Part shown: positions 39,337 to 47,904 of the stretch, one piece after another | Numbering within the stretch: position 1 is the first letter of the stretch | Layout: each line of letters opens with the position of its first letter | Origin: an uncultured Collinsella sp. | GTDB lineage: Bacteria > Actinomycetota > Coriobacteriia > Coriobacteriales > Coriobacteriaceae | Assembly: GCA_900545445.1 (NCBI GenBank) | Contig: UQZH01000008.1 | Coordinates: forward strand, 1-59,366 | Length of the DNA: 59,366 nucleotides | Reading direction: 5' to 3' | The notes under the pieces: generated by a model | What the model saw: the letters and a program-made list of their open reading frames with translations, nothing else | What the model was told of the DNA's origin: nothing | Databases searched by the model: none | Position numbers and translations under genes: made by a program

Positions 39337-39537
39337 ATGGCACCTATCGATATTGTTGTACTGGCTGTTATCGGCGTTGCGTTTGTCGCCGTGTGCGTGC
39401 GCATCTACCGCAAGGGCACCTGCGCCGACTGCGCTCAGGGTGGCGTTTGCACGGGGCATTGCTCCAACAAAAAGACGTGCGCTGCACTTAAGGGCGTAGA
39501 CAAAATCGCCGAAGACTTGGGTCGCGGTATCAAATAA
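39337..39537 (+). CDS. FeoB-associated Cys-rich membrane protein
   Basis: This 66-residue protein has a single N-terminal membrane helix (IDIVVLAVIGVAFVAVCVRIY) followed by a cytosolic Cys-rich segment with six further Cys (CADCAQGGVCTGHCSNKKTC). This is the layout of small proteins encoded next to feoB in anaerobes, thought to help handle ferrous iron or act in the position of FeoC. It has its own AGAGGAGG site and its own terminator, so it may be expressed apart from feoB. Confidence 0.82.
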   Translation: MAPIDIVVLAVIGVAFVAVCVRIYRKGTCADCAQGGVCTGHCSNKKTCAALKGVDKIAEDLGRGIK

Positions 39538-39550
39538 GGTCCAGATATCC

Positions 39551-39585
39551 AAGCGCCCCGCGAGCATCCGTTCGCGGGGCGCTTT
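39551..39585 (+). terminator. Terminator after the FeoB-associated gene
   Basis: AAGCGCCCCGCGA and TCGCGGGGCGCTT form a perfect 13-bp stem; only a short T-rich tail follows. Confidence 0.8.
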
Positions 39586-39681
39586 GTGCATTTGAGGGAG
39601 AGCACGGCGAGTCGAAGAGTATTTTTGGGGTATCGTTAACTGGACTATTAATTGGCAACTTATCTATAACGGAGTAACCGC

Positions 39682-40761
39682 ATGAGCGCTCGCGTAACCA
39701 TGAAGGACATAGCCGCCGAGCTTGGCGTTTCCATCAATACCGTGCACAAGGCTCTGACGGGAAAGGCCGGCGTGAGCGAATCCGTGCGCGCCAAGGTGAA
39801 CGCTAAGGCCGAGGCCATGGGCTATCACCGCAACACAAGTGCCTCAAGCCTGCGCCGCAAGGATATCAATCTGGTGTTTTGCCTGCCCCGCGCATCGCGC
39901 GAGGGAGCGTACTTTTTCCGTTACCTGTGGGAAGGCTGCAATCGCTTTGAACGGGAGGTCATCGACCGGGGCATTACGGTTGAGCGCGTTGAATTTGGCG
40001 TGGGCGGCTACGCTGATGCACTCGAGCAAATCGACGAGCGTCTGCAGGTGGGCGAGAAGATTGATGGCTTGCTCGCCTATGCGCCGGGCGACGATCGTGC
40101 GACTGAGCTTTTGGGGCAGATCGCCGAGGCGGGCGTGACGATTGAGCTTGTCGACGGCGACCGTCCGCATTTGAATCGTTTGGGTGCGAGCTTGGCCGAT
40201 TATTCGACGGCAGGCAGCCTTATGGCCGAGCAGGCGGCAAACCTGGTCCATGCTTCTGGGGCCGACGCCCGCGTGCTCCTTTTGACAGGCGACCCATATA
40301 CCGATTCGCACTATCTAACCGCCCGCGCCTTCCACAATTACCTGCGCGAACGTGATATTCCATGGCAGGTTGAGGATCTTGCAGGTGCCCATGCGCAAGT
40401 CAAACAACTCGAGCATGAGCTCGAAAAGCGCTTGAGTGCGCCGGACGCCCCCGAACTTATCTGTAGCGTTTTTGCCGTTGGTTCCGAAGTGGTTGCCGAC
40501 GCGCTCGTCTCGACCGGCAAGGCCGGTCGGGTCATGGTGATCGGCAACGACCTGTTTCCCGAAAGCGCCCTGGCCTTGCGCCGCGGTATCTTTACCAATA
40601 TTGTCTATAAGGACCCGACGAGCCTGGCGTATCGCGGCGCTAAGACGCTGGGCGATTATCTGCTGTGGGGAAGGACCCCGACGGTGCCCGTCCAGAAGGG
40701 CGCCGTCGAGATGGTGTTTGGCAGCAACGTCGACCGCTACTGCGAACTTGCGGGAATTTAG
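39682..40761 (+). CDS. LacI-family transcriptional regulator of the galacturonate/pectin genes
   Basis: This 359-residue repressor-type regulator has an N-terminal helix-turn-helix (TMKDIAAELGVSINTVHKALTGKAGVSESVRAKV, about 6-40), a hinge helix and a periplasmic-binding-protein-like effector domain (from ~60). The recognition helix reads SINTVHKAL rather than the common TVSRVL. It stands directly before the uxaC operon. Palindromes centred on AACGTT, of the type LacI proteins bind, occur at three nearby promoters, so it is the natural candidate to control them. The effector could be galacturonate, tagaturonate or 2-keto-3-deoxygluconate; none can be chosen from sequence. Confidence 0.9.
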   Translation: MSARVTMKDIAAELGVSINTVHKALTGKAGVSESVRAKVNAKAEAMGYHRNTSASSLRRKDINLVFCLPRASREGAYFFRYLWEGCNRFEREVIDRGITVERVEFGVGGYADALEQIDERLQVGEKIDGLLAYAPGDDRATELLGQIAEAGVTIELVDGDRPHLNRLGASLADYSTAGSLMAEQAANLVHASGADARVLLLTGDPYTDSHYLTARAFHNYLRERDIPWQVEDLAGAHAQVKQLEHELEKRLSAPDAPELICSVFAVGSEVVADALVSTGKAGRVMVIGNDLFPESALALRRGIFTNIVYKDPTSLAYRGAKTLGDYLLWGRTPTVPVQKGAVEMVFGSNVDRYCELAGI

Positions 40762-40790
40762 TCGATTGGGCAGGTACCCCCTCTTGCGAC

Positions 40791-40981
40791 GTGCATTTTT
40801 GGGAGTATTCAGCATTGGCATGCCCTGAATGAGGCGCAGAACGACTGTTTTAAGTGCCGCCGGTGGCGTATTTCGCCATCGGCGGCACTTTTTATGCCGA
40901 TCGGACGCAATGTGCGCATCAAATGGGGCGCCGAGGACGGCGCGCGGCGCGCTTCGATGCTGAATACTCCCAAAAATGCAC
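40791..40981. repeat. 191-bp unit with perfect 25-bp inverted ends
   Basis: The ends 40791-40815 and 40957-40981 are perfectly complementary (core TTTTTGGGAGTATTCAGCAT and its complement). Inside lies a second stem, 40852-40862 with 40880-40890 (AAGTGCCGCCG / CGGCGGCACTT), followed by TTTT, which can terminate the regulator gene. No target duplication or coding capacity is seen. It fits a miniature inverted-repeat element or a large structured untranslated region. Confidence 0.75.
40852..40893 (+). terminator. Terminator of the LacI-family gene
   Basis: An 11-bp perfect outer stem with an inner TGGCG/CGCCA stem is followed by a T run. It lies inside the 191-bp inverted-end unit. Confidence 0.8.
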
Positions 40982-41074
40982 GGCGGGATATGACCCACCT
41001 GAGCAAAAGCGCTCAAGTTCGGTGTTCGGGGACGCCAACCGGTCCGCAATACATGCAAGTCACAGCTCCGGCAA

Positions 41075-41102
41075 CCGTTGAACGGACAAAATCGACCGTT
41101 CA
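41075..41102. promoter_or_regulatory. Second conserved promoter motif, uxaC copy
   Basis: CCGTTGAACGG (41075-41085) followed by CCGTTCA starting exactly 21 bases later (41096) occurs here and, with the same spacing, before the transporter gene at 46057-46084. It lies just upstream of the AACGTT operators. Confidence 0.5.
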
Positions 41103-41116
41103 CCCCATGGTGGTTA

Positions 41117-41167
41117 GGTGAACGTTCACCTTTTGAGTTGCAATGGATTAGTATAGTGAACGTTCAC
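41117..41167. promoter_or_regulatory. Paired operators and promoter of uxaCBA
   Basis: GGTGAACGTTCACC (41117-41130) and GTGAACGTTCAC (41156-41167) are perfect palindromes with centres 38 bp apart. A -35 like TTCACC (41125-41130) lies in the first, and a -10 region within TTAGTATAGT (41148-41157) precedes and touches the second. The bound regulator would cover both ends of the promoter. Confidence 0.75.
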
Positions 41168-41221
41168 CTAAAGGATAACGAGCGCGCCGTGCGCCCGCCT
41201 TGCCAGCAAAGGGGCTGTTTG

Positions 41222-42649
41222 ATGAAAAACTTTATGGACGATCAGGATTTCCTGCTGAGCACCAAGACCGGCGAGGAGCTGTTCCACAACTTTGCCAAGG
41301 GCATGCCCATCGTTGACTACCACTGCCACATTTCTCCCAAGGAGATCTGGGACGACAAGCGTTTTGAGAACATCACCGAGGTTTGGCTGGGCGGCGACCA
41401 CTATAAGTGGCGCCTGATGCGTGCCAACGGCGTCGACGAGCGTTTTATCACTGGCGACGCCCCTGCTCGCGAGAAGTTCCAAAAATGGGCTGAGACCCTG
41501 GGTCGCTGCGTTGGCAACCCCGTCTTTGAGTGGAGCCACCTGGAGCTTAAGCGCTACTTTGGCTACGAAGGCGTCCTCAACGGCAAGACTGCTCAGGAGG
41601 TTTGGGACCTTGCCAACGCCAAACTCGCCGAGGCCAGCTTTACCTGCCGTAACCTGATCAAGCAGTCCAACGTTCGTATGATCTGCACTACCGACGACCC
41701 CGCCGACAGCTTTGAGTGGCACAAGAAGATTGCCGCCGACGACAGTTTTGACGTTCAGGTCGTTCCCGCCATGCGCCCCGATGCCGCCCTGCGCATCGAG
41801 CGTGGCCAGGAGTTCGCCGATTACTGCAAGCATCTCTCCGAGGTTGCCGGCGTTGAGATCAGCGACTTCGAGGGCATGAAGGCCGCCATCTCCAAGCGCT
41901 ACGACGTTGCCCACGAGCTGGGCTGCCGCGCTTCCGACCACGCACTCGACTACGTTATGTACGTTCCGGCCACCGCTGACGAGATCGAGGCCATCTTTGC
42001 CAAGGGCCTTGCCGCCGAGCCGCTTACCGAGGACGAGGTCCTCAAGTACAAGACGGCCTTTATGCAGTTCGTCGCCGGCGAGTATGTCCGCCTTGGCTGG
42101 GCCATGCAGCTGCACTTTGGCTGCAAGCGTGATAACAACCGCGCTATGTTCGCCAAGCTCGGTCCCGACACCGGCTACGACTGCATCTCCAACTACACGC
42201 CGTCCGACCAGCTGGCCGATTTCCTCAACTCCATCCAGGAGTCCACGGGTCTGCCCAAGACCATCCTGTACAGCCTGAACCCCATCGATAACACCATGAT
42301 CGATACCGTCATGGGCTGCTTCCAGGAGGCTCCGACCGCCGGTAAGATCCAGAACGGCTCCGCCTGGTGGTTCAACGACAACGAGGTCGGCATGCGCGAG
42401 CAACTCACGGCTCTGGCTAACGAGGGCGTGCTGGGCAACTTTGTGGGCATGCTTACCGATTCCCGCTCCTTCCTGTCCTATCCGCGCCACGAGTACTTCC
42501 GTCGCGTGCTGTGCAGCGTGATCGGCGAGTGGGTCGAGCAGGGCAAGTACCCGGCCGACATGGAGCTGCTGGGCAGTATCGTGCGCGACATCAGCTACAA
42601 CAACGCGGTCCGCTACTTTGGCTTTGATTTGGACACCGTCGAGGCATAA
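41222..42649 (+). CDS. uxaC: Uronate isomerase (glucuronate/galacturonate isomerase)
   Basis: This 475-residue enzyme converts D-galacturonate to tagaturonate (and glucuronate to fructuronate), the first step of the isomerase pathway. The amidohydrolase-fold signature VDYHCHISPKEIWDD near 28-42 and other UxaC segments (QLHFGCKRDNN, NDNEVGM...) are present, and the length matches the family. The ATG at 41222 follows AAAGGGG at 8 bases. It is the first gene of uxaC-uxaB-uxaA, so the pathway is encoded in order up to 2-keto-3-deoxygluconate. KDG kinase and aldolase genes are not in the window. Confidence 0.95.
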   Translation: MKNFMDDQDFLLSTKTGEELFHNFAKGMPIVDYHCHISPKEIWDDKRFENITEVWLGGDHYKWRLMRANGVDERFITGDAPAREKFQKWAETLGRCVGNPVFEWSHLELKRYFGYEGVLNGKTAQEVWDLANAKLAEASFTCRNLIKQSNVRMICTTDDPADSFEWHKKIAADDSFDVQVVPAMRPDAALRIERGQEFADYCKHLSEVAGVEISDFEGMKAAISKRYDVAHELGCRASDHALDYVMYVPATADEIEAIFAKGLAAEPLTEDEVLKYKTAFMQFVAGEYVRLGWAMQLHFGCKRDNNRAMFAKLGPDTGYDCISNYTPSDQLADFLNSIQESTGLPKTILYSLNPIDNTMIDTVMGCFQEAPTAGKIQNGSAWWFNDNEVGMREQLTALANEGVLGNFVGMLTDSRSFLSYPRHEYFRRVLCSVIGEWVEQGKYPADMELLGSIVRDISYNNAVRYFGFDLDTVEA

Positions 42650-42673
42650 GCCTGCATCGAATCACATCGAACT

Positions 42674-42707
42674 CGGGAGCGCCGTTGCCACACGCGGCGC
42701 CCCTGTT
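42674..42707 (+). terminator. Hairpin between uxaC and uxaB
   Basis: GGG-a-GCGCCG pairs with CGGCGC-CCC (one bulged A), followed by TGTTTTGC. It may act as a partial terminator or as an RNA-stability element inside the operon. Confidence 0.5.
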
Positions 42708-42745
42708 TTGCTTGCACGCTAACAGCTATCTAAGGAGAGACACAG

Positions 42746-44260
42746 ATGGAGAACATCAGCTACGATGCGCTCGAGAAGATCGGCTACAAGGGCTATTTGC
42801 TGCCCAAGGATGCTCCCGAGAAGGTTCTGCAGTTTGGCGAGGGCAATTTCCTGCGCGCCTTCGTCGACCGTTTCTTTGACATGGGCAACGAGGCCACCGG
42901 CTGGAACGGCAAGGTCGTCATGGTGCAGCCCATCAGCGGCGCCTTTGGCTTTGCCGATGGTATCAACGCCCAGGACGACCTGTACACCGTGTTGGTGCGC
43001 GGCAAGGAGAACGGCAACACGGTTGACGAGTCCCGCGTGATCAGCGCCTGCAGCCGCTGCATCAACCCGTACCGCGAGGACGACTACCGCGCCATGATGG
43101 AGGTCGCCGTCTCCGACGATTTGGAGATTATCGTCTCCAACACCACCGAGGCCGGTATCGCCTACGACCCGTCCTGCAAGGCCGACGACATGCCGCCCGC
43201 GAGCTTCCCCGCCAAGCTTGCCCAGGTGCTCCACACCCGCTGGGCCGCCGGCAAGCCGGGCGTCATCGTGCTCGCCTGCGAGCTCATCGATCACAACGGC
43301 GAGGAGCTGCTGCGCATCATGAACCAGTACGTGAGCGACTGGGGCTGGGAGGACGAGTTTTCGCAGTGGATGGCCAACGACTGCACCGTCTGCACCACGC
43401 TCGTCGACACCATCGTCCCGGGTCGTATCCGCGACCCCAAGGAGGCCGCTGCCGTGGCCGAGCGCCTGGGCTACGAGGATCCCTTCCTGGCCGTGCGCGA
43501 GCCCTTCCAGATGTGGGGCATCCAGGGCGATGAGTCGCTTGCCGAGAAGCTCCCCTTCGTGAAGGCCGGCCTGCCGGGCGTCTTTGTGACCCCCGATGTC
43601 ACCCCGTACAAGAAGCGCAAGGTCCGCATCCTCAACGGCGCCCACACTGCCTTTGTTCCGGGCTCCTGGGTTGCCGGCTTTGACATCGTGCGCGATTGCA
43701 TGCACGACGAGACCGTCCGCGGCTTCATGAACACCATGCTCTACCACGAGGTCATCCCGACGCTTGCCGCCGATTTGGATGTCGAAGACTGCAAGGCCTT
43801 TGCCGCCGCCGTCGAGAACCGCTTCGACAACCCGTTTATCGACCACGCGCTGCTCTCCATTTGCCTCAACTCCACGGCCAAGTGGCGCGCTCGCGACCTG
43901 CCCACGCTCAAGGACTATGTTGCCGAGACCGGCAGCCTGCCCAAGTGCCTGGCCACGAGCCTAGCTACGCTCATCGCCTTCTACACGCAGGAGCTTGTGT
44001 CCCGCGAGGGCGATGGCCTGCACCTGCGCCGTGCCGACGGCACCGAGTACACCGCTCAGGACGACGCCTTCGTGCTCGACTTCTACGCCGCCCACGCTGG
44101 TGCAGACGATGCCGAGCTGGTGCACGACGTGCTCACCAATGAGCAGATGTGGGGCGAGGACCTTACGCAGATCGCCGGCCTTGAGGAATTTGTCGTCAAC
44201 GCGCTCACCGTCGTGCGCGCCGAGGGCGTCAAGCAGGCCTTCGCCAACGCCCAGGCGTAA
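42746..44260 (+). CDS. uxaB: Tagaturonate reductase (altronate oxidoreductase)
   Basis: This 504-residue NAD-dependent reductase of the mannitol-dehydrogenase family reduces tagaturonate to altronate. The N-terminal VLQFGEGNFLRAFVD near 28-42 is the UxaB-type nucleotide-binding segment. Further signatures include LACELIDHNGE, VPFVK-like ...LPFVKAGLPGVFVTPDVTPYKKRKVRILNGAH and the catalytic Lys within KKRKVRILN-type sequence. It is slightly longer than E. coli UxaB. The gene lies between uxaC and uxaA, which supports UxaB rather than the fructuronate enzyme UxuB. AAGGAGAG precedes the ATG. Confidence 0.93.
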   Translation: MENISYDALEKIGYKGYLLPKDAPEKVLQFGEGNFLRAFVDRFFDMGNEATGWNGKVVMVQPISGAFGFADGINAQDDLYTVLVRGKENGNTVDESRVISACSRCINPYREDDYRAMMEVAVSDDLEIIVSNTTEAGIAYDPSCKADDMPPASFPAKLAQVLHTRWAAGKPGVIVLACELIDHNGEELLRIMNQYVSDWGWEDEFSQWMANDCTVCTTLVDTIVPGRIRDPKEAAAVAERLGYEDPFLAVREPFQMWGIQGDESLAEKLPFVKAGLPGVFVTPDVTPYKKRKVRILNGAHTAFVPGSWVAGFDIVRDCMHDETVRGFMNTMLYHEVIPTLAADLDVEDCKAFAAAVENRFDNPFIDHALLSICLNSTAKWRARDLPTLKDYVAETGSLPKCLATSLATLIAFYTQELVSREGDGLHLRRADGTEYTAQDDAFVLDFYAAHAGADDAELVHDVLTNEQMWGEDLTQIAGLEEFVVNALTVVRAEGVKQAFANAQA

Positions 44261-44335
44261 ATTCCCGATGCGGGCGCCAGACGGCTTGCCCGCGCCTCGA
44301 CTTCTGCTCAACCTGTAGGGTTAGGACCATTTGTA

Positions 44336-45820
44336 ATGAACACTATCCAGATCAATCCGGCCGATAACGTGATCGTCGCGCTGTCGCCGCTTGCCAAGGG
44401 CGCCGCCGTCGCGGTTCCCGGGGTGGGCGAGGTCGTTGCCGCGGAGGATATTCCGCAGGGCCACAAGATGGCCGTGCGTGCCATTGCGGCGGGGGAGGAC
44501 GTCGTCAAGTACGGTCTTCCTATCGGCCACGTGACGGGCGACATCCAGCCCGGTCAGTGGCTTCATACGCATAACGTCAAGACCAACCTTTCGGGCGAGG
44601 TCGAGTACGTTTACAATCCGACGCATCCGGTCGTTGAGCCGGTTGAGCCCGAGACCTTTATGGGCTTCCGTCGCGCCGACGGCCGCGCCGCCACGCGCAA
44701 CGAGCTGTGGATCATCCCCACGGTCGGCTGCGTCAACGAGGTCGCACGTGCCATGTGCGAGCAGGCTCAGGATCTGGTCGAGGGTTCGCTGGAGGGCGTC
44801 TATTACTTTCCGCATCCGTTTGGCTGCTCGCAGACCGGCGCCGACCATGCCCAGACCCGTCGCCTGCTGGTAGCGCTCTCGCGTCACGCAAACGCTGCGG
44901 GCGTGCTGTTCCTGTCGCTCGGCTGCGAGAACTGCACGCATCAGCAGGTGCTCGACGAGCTGGGCGAGTACGATCACGAGCGCGTTCGCTTCCTTACCTG
45001 CCAAGATGTTGCCGACGAGCAGGTCGAAGGCCACAAGATTCTGTCTGAGCTGGCCGACCTGGCCAAGCAGGCCAAGCGTGAGCCCATTCCGGCCTCCGAG
45101 CTGGTCATTGGCCTTAAGTGCGGTGGCTCTGACGGTCTTTCGGGCATTACCGCCAACCCCACGATCGGTCGCGTGAGCGATATGCTCGTCGCCCGCGGTG
45201 GCACGTCGGTGCTCACCGAGGTCCCCGAGATGTTTGGCGCCGAGAGCATTCTGCTCGATCGCTGCGAGGACGAGCAGGTGTTTAACGCCGCCTCCGACAT
45301 GCTCAACGGCTTTAAGGATTACTTTATTAGCCATGGCGAGGTCGTCTACGAGAACCCGAGCCCCGGCAACAAGGATGGCGGCATCACCACACTCGAGGAC
45401 AAGAGCTGCGGCTGCGTGCAAAAGGGCGGATCTGCCCCCATCGTCGACGTGCTGCCGTACGCCGGTCAGGCTACCAAGCATGGTCTGAACATGTTGTGCG
45501 GTCCGGGCAACGACATGGTATCCACCACGGCCCTGACGGCTGCCGGCTGCCACGTGATCCTGTTCTCGACCGGCCGCGGCACGCCGTTTGGTGCGCCGGC
45601 GCCTACGCTCAAGGTGTTCACCAACCAGCGCCTGTGCGACCACAAGGCCAACTGGATGGACTTTAACGCCGGTGTGGTGGCTACGGGCGAGCGTACGCTC
45701 GATGAGGCTGCCGGCGATCTGTATCAGCTGGTGCTGGACACGGCGAGCGGCAAGCTTACCAGCGCCGAGCGTCGCGGCTGTCACGAGATCAGCATCTGGA
45801 AGGACGGAGTCTGCCTGTAG
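44336..45820 (+). CDS. uxaA: Altronate dehydratase
   Basis: This 494-residue iron-dependent enzyme dehydrates D-altronate to 2-keto-3-deoxygluconate. It has the two-part UxaA structure: an N-terminal SAF-like domain (ADNVIVAL...HKMAVRAIAAGEDVVKYGLPIG) and a large catalytic domain with GCSQTGADHAQTRR, SLGCENC, GLKCGGSDGLSGI and FSTGRGTPFG segments. Full length as in E. coli. It completes uxaC-uxaB-uxaA and is followed by a strong terminator. Confidence 0.95.
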   Translation: MNTIQINPADNVIVALSPLAKGAAVAVPGVGEVVAAEDIPQGHKMAVRAIAAGEDVVKYGLPIGHVTGDIQPGQWLHTHNVKTNLSGEVEYVYNPTHPVVEPVEPETFMGFRRADGRAATRNELWIIPTVGCVNEVARAMCEQAQDLVEGSLEGVYYFPHPFGCSQTGADHAQTRRLLVALSRHANAAGVLFLSLGCENCTHQQVLDELGEYDHERVRFLTCQDVADEQVEGHKILSELADLAKQAKREPIPASELVIGLKCGGSDGLSGITANPTIGRVSDMLVARGGTSVLTEVPEMFGAESILLDRCEDEQVFNAASDMLNGFKDYFISHGEVVYENPSPGNKDGGITTLEDKSCGCVQKGGSAPIVDVLPYAGQATKHGLNMLCGPGNDMVSTTALTAAGCHVILFSTGRGTPFGAPAPTLKVFTNQRLCDHKANWMDFNAGVVATGERTLDEAAGDLYQLVLDTASGKLTSAERRGCHEISIWKDGVCL

Positions 45821-45868
45821 CGATGACACGTTGAGCGCGTGATTGAATAAGCTGCTGCAAAGACTGAG

Positions 45869-45906
45869 CGACCCCGCCGAGGACAATCTCGGCGGGGTCG
45901 TTTTTC
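45869..45906 (+). terminator. Terminator after uxaA
   Basis: CGACCCCGCCGAG and CTCGGCGGGGTCG form a perfect 13-bp stem with a 6-base loop, followed by TTTTTCG. Confidence 0.93.
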
Positions 45907-45979
45907 GTTTCTCGTTGCGTTGTCGTGCACGGCTTTTTTGGGAAGGGTGCCCGGCACCTCCCTCATCTCCAGAGAACAA

Positions 45980-45989
45980 TGAACGTTCA
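45980..45989. promoter_or_regulatory. Upstream AACGTT operator of the transporter gene
   Basis: TGAACGTTCA, a perfect palindrome, lies 120 bp upstream of the main operator pair and could support looping. Confidence 0.6.
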
Positions 45990-46056
45990 CCTAGTTGTTG
46001 CGTGGTGCTGAATCGACTTGATAATCAAAAATGCAGGGATTTTTTCATTTTCAGGC

Positions 46057-46084
46057 CCGTTCAACGGCAAAAAACGACCGTTCA
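46057..46084. promoter_or_regulatory. Second conserved promoter motif, transporter copy
   Basis: CCGTTCAACGG (46057-46067) and CCGTTCA (46078-46084) have the same 21-base offset as the copy before uxaC, and lie at nearly the same distance (26-28 bp) from the operator centre. Confidence 0.5.
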
Positions 46085-46098
46085 AGGATAATATACAA

Positions 46099-46150
46099 GT
46101 GAACGTTCACCTATCATAAGCAATCGCGCATAATCTAGCTAAACGTTCAC
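46099..46150. promoter_or_regulatory. Paired operators and promoter of the pectin transporter operon
   Basis: GTGAACGTTCAC (46099-46110) and the imperfect TAAACGTTCAC (46140-46150) have centres 40 bp apart. TTCACC (46106-46111) and CATAAT (46129-46134) form a -35/-10 pair with 17-base spacing between them. Confidence 0.75.
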
Positions 46151-46229
46151 CCTGAACGGCATGCAGACAGACGTCGGTATGGACTCCAATGTCTTGTTCC
46201 AAGACAATCGAGAAAAGAGAGGGAGCTCG

Positions 46230-47789
46230 ATGACTAACAAGATCGGTAAAAAGCGCAAGATCACATTCTGGACGCGCTTGGGCTTTGGTATGGGCGGCAT
46301 GCTCAACTCCGGTGCCCTGACCTTTACGCACAGCTACATGGTGCTGTTCCTGTCCACGGAGTGCGGCCTGTCCGCAGGCGAGGCTGCGCTGATCAGCTCG
46401 TTCGCCATCTATCTCAACGCCATTCTGTGCCCGCTTATGGGCTTTGTGGCCGATAACTTCTACGCTACCAAGATCGGCCGTATCTTTGGCCGCCGCCGTT
46501 TCTGGATCTTGCTGGCAATCCCGATGATGGTCGCCGAGCCGCTCATCTTTGTGGCTACGCCGTTCGGTTTCCCGTACTACTTTGTGCTGTACCTGATCTA
46601 CAACGTCGCGTATACGTTCTGCACCGCCAACCTGTCGCCGCTTACCATCGAGATGACCGACGACTTCAAGGAGCGTACGTACCTCACCGGCTACAAGCAC
46701 CTCTTTGGTAACGCCGCCGGCTTCCTGATGGCAGCACTCGTCGGCTTTGGCTTTGGCACCTTCGGCGAGACCAACCCGTTCAGCTACTTCATCATCGCTA
46801 CGGTCAACGCTTCGGTCATGGCAATCTCGCTGCTGTGCGTGTACCTGTCCACGTGGGAGCACGCCCCCGAGGAGGTGGCTCAGGAGAAGATCGAGAGCGT
46901 CGGCGAGGGTATCAAGAAGTTCTTCATCGACGTTGTCTCTACCTTCCGCAACAAGTCCTTCCGCAAGGTCCTGTATGCACAGGTCTCCACGAAGCTCGCT
47001 GCTGCCTGCTGGTCTGCCTGCCTGTCCTTCTTCATCGTCTACTGCCTGCAGATTCCTAAGTCCTATGAGTCCGTGATGGAGATGCCCGGCAAGGTCGTCG
47101 CTATCGTCTGCACCGCCATCTGGGTTGCCCTCATGGCCAAGAAGGGCTTCCACAAGTCTTGGTACCTGGCCAACGTCGGTTGCGCTGCGTGCATCATCGC
47201 CTACAACTACTTCGCCTTTGGTCAGATTAACGGCACCTCCACGGTCGCCATCGCCATGATTGCCTACCCCATTATCTTCGCCATCTGGAAGTTCTTCTAC
47301 GTTGGTTTCCAGTACCTGCCCGACGTTCTGCTCAACTACATCCCCGATGTCGATGAACTCATCACCCTGCGTCGTCGCGAGGGCATCTACAGCTCCGCTC
47401 AGCAGCTCTGCCAGCAGATCGCCCAGGCTATCGCCGTCAACGCATGGGCTATTGTCCTTGCTGCCTCCGGCTTCATTCAGACCGCCGGCAACAGCGACGC
47501 CGTGACCCAGCCCGCCACCGTGCCTCTGTACATCTGCGGCTACATGCTCATCGGCTGCGCCGGCTTCTTCCTGCTCGCGGCTGTCCTTGCCCGCGGCATC
47601 AAGATCGACAAGGAGCAGTGCGACATCCTCTGCGACGAGATCAAGCGCGTCAAGGAGGGCGGCAAGATGGCCGACGTCCAGCCCGAGGTCAAGGCTCTTT
47701 GCGAGGAGCTCTCCGGCTTCAAGTACGAGGACTGCTTCGCTCACAACAACGTTGGCTTCCAGGACGGCAGCGTAATTCCCGCCGAGTAA
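46230..47789 (+). CDS. GPH-family (MelB-type) sugar/uronide:cation symporter
   Basis: This 519-residue inner-membrane transporter has about twelve hydrophobic segments, an N-terminal LGFGMGGMLNSGALTF motif and a MelB-like R-x-W/R-x cytoplasmic loop (GRIFGRRRFWILLAIP near 91). The ATG at 46230 follows GAGAGGGAG; the open frame before it lacks a site and overlaps the operator region. Genomic position suggests uptake of galacturonate or short pectin oligomers. The C-terminal 60 residues form an unusually long hydrophilic tail. It precedes the GH28 gene, with a strong hairpin between. Confidence 0.88.
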   Translation: MTNKIGKKRKITFWTRLGFGMGGMLNSGALTFTHSYMVLFLSTECGLSAGEAALISSFAIYLNAILCPLMGFVADNFYATKIGRIFGRRRFWILLAIPMMVAEPLIFVATPFGFPYYFVLYLIYNVAYTFCTANLSPLTIEMTDDFKERTYLTGYKHLFGNAAGFLMAALVGFGFGTFGETNPFSYFIIATVNASVMAISLLCVYLSTWEHAPEEVAQEKIESVGEGIKKFFIDVVSTFRNKSFRKVLYAQVSTKLAAACWSACLSFFIVYCLQIPKSYESVMEMPGKVVAIVCTAIWVALMAKKGFHKSWYLANVGCAACIIAYNYFAFGQINGTSTVAIAMIAYPIIFAIWKFFYVGFQYLPDVLLNYIPDVDELITLRRREGIYSSAQQLCQQIAQAIAVNAWAIVLAASGFIQTAGNSDAVTQPATVPLYICGYMLIGCAGFFLLAAVLARGIKIDKEQCDILCDEIKRVKEGGKMADVQPEVKALCEELSGFKYEDCFAHNNVGFQDGSVIPAE

Positions 47790-47812
47790 GGCCGACATAT
47801 CGTCCAAATCAC

Positions 47813-47856
47813 AGGGCCGTGCCACCGGAATTCCGCCGGCAGGCACGGCCCTTTTT
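47813..47856 (+). terminator. Terminator after the GPH transporter
   Basis: AGGGCCGTGCC and GGCACGGCCCT pair over 11 bp with an inner CGG-AATT-CCG stem and run into TTTTT. It would limit transcription into the GH28 gene. Confidence 0.9.
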
Positions 47857-47904
47857 CAACAGCGTACAATTTGCCTTTAGAGCATCTTTTTGAGGGAGAA
47901 ACCC

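Noticed and set aside
40791..40981. Complete insertion sequence
   Set aside because: The 191-bp unit has inverted ends but no transposase frame and no visible target duplication, so I list it only as a repeat.
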